11,253 nt of DNA from the NCBI GenBank assembly GCA_002410125.1, contig DHQH01000071.1:1-11253 (forward strand), given 5' to 3'. Shown piece after piece: positions 6,481 through 11,253 of the stretch. Under the pieces are notes generated by a model. That model did no database searches. It was given only the letters and a program-made list of their open reading frames with translations, and was not told the origin of the DNA. The translations under genes and the position numbers were made by a program. Positions within the stretch are counted from its first letter, which is position 1. Every line of letters starts with the position of its first letter. Source of the DNA: Alphaproteobacteria bacterium UBA5343 (GTDB taxonomy: Bacteria > Pseudomonadota > Alphaproteobacteria > RF32 > UBA5343).

Positions 6481-6951
6481 ATGAAAAATACAATATTAGA
6501 AGAACTAATATCTGAATTACAAAAAACAGATAAAAAGTTCGCACCTCTAATCACAAATTACGAGATTAGAAAAACAATAGGGATAAAATTTGAAGAGCTA
6601 ACAACTCTTATTGAAAATTTAAAAATCTCTAACAGCGATGATATAATATGGTTAAAAGAATTACTGCTACAACCTATATCATTACTAAACGAAACTTGTT
6701 CGAAACTCAACATCGCTCCTTTTTCAAAAAAAGTGGTAAAGATGAACATAGCTGGTAAATTTGAAAATGTTAACCAAGCAATTAAAGAACAAGAAAAGTT
6801 AGTACAATTTAATGGATATGGACCTACTACAAAGCATGAATTCCATTTCAAAATTGAACTAATATTTGCAAAATACAATGTGCTATACGAACAGCACATT
6901 GATTATTTAGAACTGATAAAGTCTGGCGAGATTGCTAGATATTATAAATAG
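6481..6951 (+). CDS. Unrecognised small protein downstream of the HEPN gene
   Basis: I do not recognise this 156-residue protein. It appears soluble and mostly helical, with Lys/Glu-rich helices (1-75), a short Asn/Gly-containing segment around 107-116 (VQFNGYGPTT) and an aromatic, charged C-terminus ending IARYYK. There is no signal peptide, membrane segment or recognised catalytic motif. The ATG at 6481 is the first in frame after a candidate promoter (6418-6446), with no clear ribosome site in the A/T-rich leader. It ends in TAG and is closed by a strong terminator directly afterwards, so it is a one-gene unit. Its position 106 bases after a HEPN gene makes a functional link (such as an antitoxin) conceivable, but nothing in the protein shows it. 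Confidence 0.7.
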   Translation: MKNTILEELISELQKTDKKFAPLITNYEIRKTIGIKFEELTTLIENLKISNSDDIIWLKELLLQPISLLNETCSKLNIAPFSKKVVKMNIAGKFENVNQAIKEQEKLVQFNGYGPTTKHEFHFKIELIFAKYNVLYEQHIDYLELIKSGEIARYYK

Positions 6952-6981
6952 AAAAGGTGGGCTTTAAACCCACCTTTTTTT
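6952..6981 (+). terminator. Strong intrinsic terminator
   Basis: AAAAGGTGGG (6952-6961) pairs with CCCACCTTTT (6969-6978) around a CTTTAAA loop, followed by TTT. It begins at the base after the TAG of the 6481 gene. The A-rich 5' arm gives a second T-run on the minus strand, so it could act bidirectionally, but the minus-strand rpoD transcript would first have to read through 7068-7171. Confidence 0.9.
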
Positions 6982-7067
6982 GTTTTAAATCTATTTTTTA
7001 CTCACCAATCTTTGTATTATATGAGACAGATAATTAAGAATTAAGTACCACTAACTAATCTGAAGGA

Positions 7068-7171
7068 TTTTGTGCGAAGGTGCATTGAATTAATTTTGCC
7101 CAAGCACTTCTCGTAGATAACTACTTGAACGTGTTTGGGCATAAATTAATTTGATGTGATTTCGTGCAAAA
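7068..7171 (+). repeat. Long imperfect hairpin element between convergent genes (possible structured RNA)
   Basis: The two arms pair over the whole 104 bases: 7068-7097 with 7141-7171 (one bulge at 7142, one mismatch at 7080/7159), GCCCAAGCAC (7098-7107) with GTGTTTGGGC (7131-7140), TTC (7108-7110) with GAA (7127-7129), and GTAG (7113-7116) with CTAC (7121-7124), closing on an ATAA loop. This gives about 46 pairs with a bulged C at 7130. Eight pairs are G-U and none A-C when read as plus-strand RNA. The element is cut off from the 6481 gene by a terminator and starts 12 bases beyond the rpoD stop. Its right end (7157-7181) is shared with 6388-6412. No T-run follows on either strand, so it is not a standard terminator. 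It may be a repeat element, a 3' stabiliser for rpoD mRNA, or a small RNA. Confidence 0.7.
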
Positions 7172-7183
7172 GACGAAGATTTC

Positions 7184-9217
7184 CTATTGATCCAAAAAGC
7201 TTCTAAGCTTCCTAGACCTACTCGGATGTTTCAACTTCCTAAGAGCTTTCGCCTCAATCTGCCTAATTCTCTCACGAGTAACATTAAATTGTTGTCCAAC
7301 TTCTTCTAGTGTATGATCAGTGTTCATACCAATACCAAATCTCATACGAAGCACTCTTTCTTCTCTTGGAGTAAGAGATGATAATATTCTTGTACATGTT
7401 TCTCTTAGATTTAAATGAATTGCAGAATCAAGAGGCTGCACAGCATTTTCATCAGCCACAAAATCACCAAGAGATGAATCATCTTCATCACCTACAGGAG
7501 ATTCTAACGAAACAGGTTCTTTAGCAATTTTCATTACTTTACGAACTTTTTCCAACGGCATTGAAAGTTTTTCTGCTAATTCTTCTGGAGTTGGCTCACG
7601 ACCAATTTCTGCGAGCATTTGTCTTGAAGTTCTAACTAACTTATTAATTGTCTCAATCATATGCACTGGAATACGAATTGTCCTTGCTTGATCGGCAATT
7701 GAACGAGTAATAGCTTGTCTAATCCACCAAGTAGCATAAGTAGAGAATTTATAACCTCTTCTATATTCAAACTTATCAACTGCTTTCATCAATCCGATAT
7801 TACCTTCTTGAATAAGGTCTAAGAATTGTAACCCACGGTTAGTATATTTCTTAGCAATCGAAATCACTAATCTTAAGTTAGCCTCAATCATTTCTTGTTT
7901 AGCTTTTTCAGCTTCTCGCTCACCTTTTTGGATTTTATTTACCACTTTTCTATATTCAGATATTGGAAGACCACATTCTTTAGAAAGCATAATAATTGAT
8001 TCTCTAAGAGCATTAATTTCTTCGCTGTGCTGAGATACAAAAACATCCCAACCTTTGCCACTTTTCGTAGAAACTTTATCCATCCAGCTAGGATCTAATT
8101 CAGAATTATGATAGACTTTAATAAAATCTTCTCTCTTAATCTTACAATTAACAGCAACTCTTAGCATTTTACCTTCCAAACCCATAAGCCTTCTATTAAG
8201 GTCATTTAGATGCTCAACTAATTGCTGAATTCTAATAGCATTAAGATGAATAGAACTCATAAGTTCTACTAATTCTTTCTTAAGTGCCACATATTTTTTT
8301 TCTGTAACCAAAGATACTTTCTTACCAGTCATAAGTGCTTTAAGTCTCTTATCTTGAATTTTTCTTAAATCATCATAATAACCAGAAATTTTTGACAAGA
8401 TTTCAATAACAGGCTCAAGTAGCGATGCTTCCATTGAAGAAATTGATGCAGTTGGTCTGCCATTAGATCCATCTTCATCATCATCTTCACCATCACCCTC
8501 TTCACCTTCTTCACCGTCCTCATCATCTTCATCATCAATAGCACCTTCCATATCGCTATCAATGTCATTTTCATCCATATCGTCATCAATATCGTCATTA
8601 ACACCGTTAATAACTTTTTCTACATCATCATCTATTTCTTCTTCATCTTCGTCTTCTACATCTTCCATATTAGGCTCTTGCCCATACATCATTTCTAAAT
8701 CAACAATATCACGAAGTTGCATTTTACCTTCAATTAAAGCATCACACCACACTTTAATAGCTTTAATTGTCATTGGGCTTTCACATAACCCATCAATCAT
8801 AACTGTTCTACCAGCTTCAATTCTCTTAGCAATCGCAATTTCACCTTCACGAGAAAGTAACTCAACAGTACCCATCTCACGAAGATACATTCTTACAGGA
8901 TCATCAGATCTGCCCATTTCATTTTCATCAAAGTTACCAGCAGTTTCTTCTTTTTCATCTTTATCTTGTGCTTCTGCTTCTTCAGAATTCTCAACAATAG
9001 AAAGCCCCATATCAGAAATAGCAGTCATGATATCTTCAATATACTCAGAAGTTTCTTTTTCTGAAGGCAAAGCATCATTTAACTCATCAACAGTAATAAA
9101 GCCTCTTTTTTGACCTTTTTCTATTAGTTTCTTAATTTTTCCTGTAAATACATCTAAGATTGGATCATCGCTGTTTTTGCTAGATTGAGAATTAGCATTG
9201 CTATCATTGAATTCCAT
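7184..9217 (-). CDS. rpoD: RNA polymerase primary sigma factor RpoD (sigma-70)
   Basis: This 677-residue housekeeping sigma factor directs RNA polymerase to -35/-10 promoters. Domains in order: region 1.1 (about 20-75); region 1.2 beginning DPVRMYLREMG (106-116); a non-conserved region holding a long acidic tract (184-250); region 2 with NLRLVISIAKKY (447-458), FLDLIQEGNIGLMKAV and the -10-reading segment FSTYATWWIRQAI (491-503); region 3 (about 520-600); and region 4 with the -35 helix-turn-helix EEVGQQFNVTRERIRQIEAKAL (638-659). It differs from stress or heat-shock sigmas by having regions 1.1 and 1.2. The ATG has AGGAA (complement of 9226-9230) 8 bases upstream; the stop is TAG. It is downstream of dnaG by 143 bases and has a promoter candidate of its own there, so it is probably transcribed both with and without dnaG. 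Confidence 0.98.
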   Translation of the reverse strand: MEFNDSNANSQSSKNSDDPILDVFTGKIKKLIEKGQKRGFITVDELNDALPSEKETSEYIEDIMTAISDMGLSIVENSEEAEAQDKDEKEETAGNFDENEMGRSDDPVRMYLREMGTVELLSREGEIAIAKRIEAGRTVMIDGLCESPMTIKAIKVWCDALIEGKMQLRDIVDLEMMYGQEPNMEDVEDEDEEEIDDDVEKVINGVNDDIDDDMDENDIDSDMEGAIDDEDDEDGEEGEEGDGEDDDEDGSNGRPTASISSMEASLLEPVIEILSKISGYYDDLRKIQDKRLKALMTGKKVSLVTEKKYVALKKELVELMSSIHLNAIRIQQLVEHLNDLNRRLMGLEGKMLRVAVNCKIKREDFIKVYHNSELDPSWMDKVSTKSGKGWDVFVSQHSEEINALRESIIMLSKECGLPISEYRKVVNKIQKGEREAEKAKQEMIEANLRLVISIAKKYTNRGLQFLDLIQEGNIGLMKAVDKFEYRRGYKFSTYATWWIRQAITRSIADQARTIRIPVHMIETINKLVRTSRQMLAEIGREPTPEELAEKLSMPLEKVRKVMKIAKEPVSLESPVGDEDDSSLGDFVADENAVQPLDSAIHLNLRETCTRILSSLTPREERVLRMRFGIGMNTDHTLEEVGQQFNVTRERIRQIEAKALRKLKHPSRSRKLRSFLDQ

Positions 9218-9262
9218 AAAAACTATTCCTTAAATATCAGATATTAACAAATTATTCCCCAT

Positions 9263-9291
9263 TATTTAGTTTCTATAGAAACATTTGTCAA
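9263..9291 (-). promoter_or_regulatory. rpoD promoter candidate between dnaG and rpoD
   Basis: On the minus strand a perfect TTGACA (complement of 9286-9291), a 17-base spacer and TAAATA (complement of 9263-9268) lie about 46 bases upstream of the rpoD ATG. The -35 box is ideal, the -10 box only fair. It would let rpoD be expressed apart from dnaG. Confidence 0.5.
9269..9282. promoter_or_regulatory. Perfect 14-bp palindrome in the rpoD promoter spacer (operator candidate)
   Basis: GTTTCTATAGAAAC is identical to its own reverse complement and lies wholly between the -35 and -10 boxes of the rpoD promoter candidate. A dimeric repressor bound there would block polymerase. It does not match the alphaproteobacterial LexA box (GTTC-N7-GTTC). 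The regulator is unknown. Confidence 0.45.
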
Positions 9292-9360
9292 TAGTATTAA
9301 AAATACACATTTCGCAACAAACTATACAAAATTACTATAAATTAAAGGTTAACAAGCGAA

Positions 9361-11160
9361 TCAAAAATCATCATTCACATCATTTAATAACGATTCTTTC
9401 TCTTTTTTGAGAGCAAAATACCTTTCCGACACATTTTTTTCGACCGAATCGGATCCTTTTATTATGTCTAAACACTCTTTTATTTCCAAATCCAAATCTT
9501 CAATTCTCATTATATTGATTTTCTTCTCAATCTCGCCATCCACCATAAATTCTTCTAACCTTTGCTTATAAGCAATTTCAACCTTTGGATATACAATATT
9601 GAGTAATTTATTATGCCCCTTCTTCAAAATGGCTATTAACTCTTTATTTTCAACACCATCACTCTCAGATGTTATTTCTACAATTAAAGATAATAACTCT
9701 TTTAACTCTCCACTTTTCACATTAAGGCTTAATAAGTTTTCTTCATATTTGCTAACTAACTTAGGACAATAAATTAGCTGAGCGATAATATCATATAATA
9801 ATATATTATCTTCTTTAAGATCTGGTCTTACAATTTTTTGAACACTCTGCTGAACTCTATTATTAGAGCCAAATTTTGACTTTGCTTTGCAATTCTTATT
9901 CATTTTCAAATTCTGCCAAACACGATTATTCATCTCTCTTTGATAATACCCCTGAACTGTCTTATTCTCAATTCTAGCAATATCATTCATAATATCTTGC
10001 TCTAATTTGGCTTTTTGCTCTGGAGTTTTAAGATAATTACCCTCTTGATTTTTCATCCAAATGATATCAGCTAAAGGTTTCGCATTTTGTAATAATTTCT
10101 CAAATTCTTCTTTTCCTCGTTCTTTAAGGAATTCATCAGGATCTAATTTATCTGGTAAAAACACAAATTTCAAAGTCTTACCAGGCTGCAATATTGGCAA
10201 CACTCTATCAATTGACCTCATCGCAGCTCTCACCCCTGCCTTATCGCCATCAAAACTAAGTATTGGATCATCAACAATCTTCCATAACTCACCAATTTGC
10301 TCTTCAGTCAAAGCCGTTCCAAGCGGAGCTACTGCATTTTCATATCCAGCCATATCAAGAGCAATCACATCCATATAGCCCTCACAAACAATCAATTGTT
10401 TACGACTATATCCAGCCTCTCTTGCATTTGATAGATTATATAAAATTCTTCTTTTATTAAAAATTGGAGTATCAGGAGAATTTAGATATTTAGGCAAACT
10501 ATCATCTAACACCCTACCACCAAAAGCAATCACTCTGCCTTGCTTATCCATAATCGGAATAATCACCCTATCTCTAAAAAAATCATATCTTTTTTTCTTA
10601 TCATTTTCAGAAATAAGCCCCAATTCTAATAACGAATTTTCATTAATATTCTTAGAATTCAAATGAGCCTTTAGATTACTCCCTGATGGAGCATATCCTA
10701 GCTTAAATTTGGCAATTGTATCTTGTTTTATTCCACGATTCATCAAATAATTCAGAGCATTTTGCCCTTTAACCAAACTAAGTTGCTTATGGAAATATTT
10801 TGCAGCTAATTCCATTACTTCAAAAGAAGAGGTTCTTTTTTCTCTTTTCTCTTTATCTTCTGGATTTGCTCTTGGAACTTGTAGTCCCGCCTCATTTGCT
10901 AATTTTTCAACTGCTTCTATAAATGGCAAATTATTAGCCTTCATCTCAAAGGTAATAATATCTCCATGAGCACCACAACCAAAACAATGATAAAATCCCT
11001 TATGTTCATTAACGATAAAAGAAGGTGTCTTCTCATTATGAAAAGGGCAAAGACCAGTCCAGTCTTTACCTTTTCGAGACAGCTTAACCTTTTTAGAAAT
11101 TACCTGTGATAATGGTATTCTATTTCTAAGTTCGTCAAGAAATAAGTTAAAATCAGCCAT
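9361..11160 (-). CDS. dnaG: DNA primase DnaG
   Basis: This primase makes the short RNA primers for chromosome replication and works with the replicative helicase DnaB. It is 599 residues, normal for bacterial primases. The N-terminal zinc finger uses C38, H41, C59 and C62 (CPFH...CFGC). The RNA-polymerase core includes FFRDRVIIPI (194-203) and FGGRVLDDSLPKYLNSPDT (213-231), followed by the TOPRIM domain with the catalytic acid E260 in VCEGYMD and D304/D306 in SFDGDKAG. The C-terminal part (about 440-599) is divergent and helical, as expected for the helicase-binding domain. The ATG lies 7 bases after the stop of the yqeY-like gene with no clear ribosome site, pointing to translational coupling. 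The stop is TGA; the frame would otherwise run only four codons further to TAA. It is followed by rpoD. Confidence 0.98.
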   Translation of the reverse strand: MADFNLFLDELRNRIPLSQVISKKVKLSRKGKDWTGLCPFHNEKTPSFIVNEHKGFYHCFGCGAHGDIITFEMKANNLPFIEAVEKLANEAGLQVPRANPEDKEKREKRTSSFEVMELAAKYFHKQLSLVKGQNALNYLMNRGIKQDTIAKFKLGYAPSGSNLKAHLNSKNINENSLLELGLISENDKKKRYDFFRDRVIIPIMDKQGRVIAFGGRVLDDSLPKYLNSPDTPIFNKRRILYNLSNAREAGYSRKQLIVCEGYMDVIALDMAGYENAVAPLGTALTEEQIGELWKIVDDPILSFDGDKAGVRAAMRSIDRVLPILQPGKTLKFVFLPDKLDPDEFLKERGKEEFEKLLQNAKPLADIIWMKNQEGNYLKTPEQKAKLEQDIMNDIARIENKTVQGYYQREMNNRVWQNLKMNKNCKAKSKFGSNNRVQQSVQKIVRPDLKEDNILLYDIIAQLIYCPKLVSKYEENLLSLNVKSGELKELLSLIVEITSESDGVENKELIAILKKGHNKLLNIVYPKVEIAYKQRLEEFMVDGEIEKKINIMRIEDLDLEIKECLDIIKGSDSVEKNVSERYFALKKEKESLLNDVNDDF

Positions 11161-11167
11161 ATTCTAA

Positions 11168-11253
11168 TTAACCCATAAGAGCCTTTTTAATAATGTCAGA
11201 AGCCTTACCAAAATCCATTGAGCCAGCATATTTACCACGCATATTGCCCATTT
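11168..11253 (-). CDS. GatB/YqeY-domain protein, C-terminal fragment (cut by window end)
   Basis: Only the last 28 codons are present. The end reads MRGKYAGSMDFGKASDIIKK then ALMG, followed by TAA (complement of 11168-11170). The KYAG.MDFGKAS pattern is the usual C-terminus of YqeY proteins, which share a domain with the GatB subunit of the tRNA amidotransferase. YqeY genes commonly sit just upstream of dnaG in alphaproteobacteria, and here the spacing to dnaG is 7 bases, so they form one operon. The start and promoter lie beyond base 11253. A true GatB is unlikely in this context but shares the same tail. Confidence 0.85.
   Translation of the reverse strand, partial: MGNMRGKYAGSMDFGKASDIIKKALMG

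Noticed and set aside
7068..7171. Hairpin as the rpoD intrinsic terminator
   Set aside because: On the minus strand no T-run follows the stem, and the wobble pairs become A-C mismatches. A 3' stabilising role is possible but not canonical termination.
8562..9113. Ser-rich open frame on the plus strand opposite rpoD
   Set aside because: It mirrors the Asp/Glu codons of the acidic RpoD segment and has no start signals; it is a shadow of rpoD.

Overview
The window looks like a piece of an AT-rich (roughly 30% GC by eye), probably host-associated alphaproteobacterial chromosome. The lineage is inferred from three things: the gene order yqeY-dnaG-rpoD, an alphaproteobacterial-style primary sigma factor with a long acidic insert, and a proteobacterial-type EttA. 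The species cannot be named from this sequence.

Layout: a weak terminator and a short dispersed repeat (1-137) precede ettA (minus strand, ribosome-associated ABC-F ATPase). Divergently from ettA runs a plus-strand group: a MATE multidrug/solute exporter, an unrecognised soluble protein, and an EamA/DMT-type transporter interrupted by one in-frame TAG. Next comes a tRNA with a CAT anticodon, with its own promoter, a leader hairpin and a strong terminator. A second copy of the dispersed repeat precedes a YfcE-like metallophosphoesterase gene interrupted by one in-frame TGA, directly followed by a small HEPN-domain protein (predicted RNase) and, from its own promoter, an unrecognised 156-residue protein ending at a strong terminator. 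A long imperfect hairpin (7068-7171) fills the gap to the convergent housekeeping block on the minus strand: rpoD, dnaG and the 3' end of a GatB/YqeY-like gene.

Functionally, the right third is the macromolecular-synthesis cluster (primase plus primary sigma factor), with a private rpoD promoter candidate that carries a perfect 14-bp palindrome in its spacer. The left and middle parts are accessory: transporters, a predicted RNase, two genes each broken by one stop codon, and several intergenic repeat or hairpin elements. Both broken genes keep their full-length reading frame on either side of the stop, which suggests recent inactivation (or recoding or sequencing error) in a genome undergoing reduction.

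The most notable non-coding signal is the 7068-7171 hairpin. It has about 46 pairs, and all eight non-Watson-Crick pairs are G-U when read as plus-strand RNA. That bias is what a functional RNA transcribed from the plus strand would show. I found no CRISPR array, insertion sequence, phage gene or obvious large novel system.
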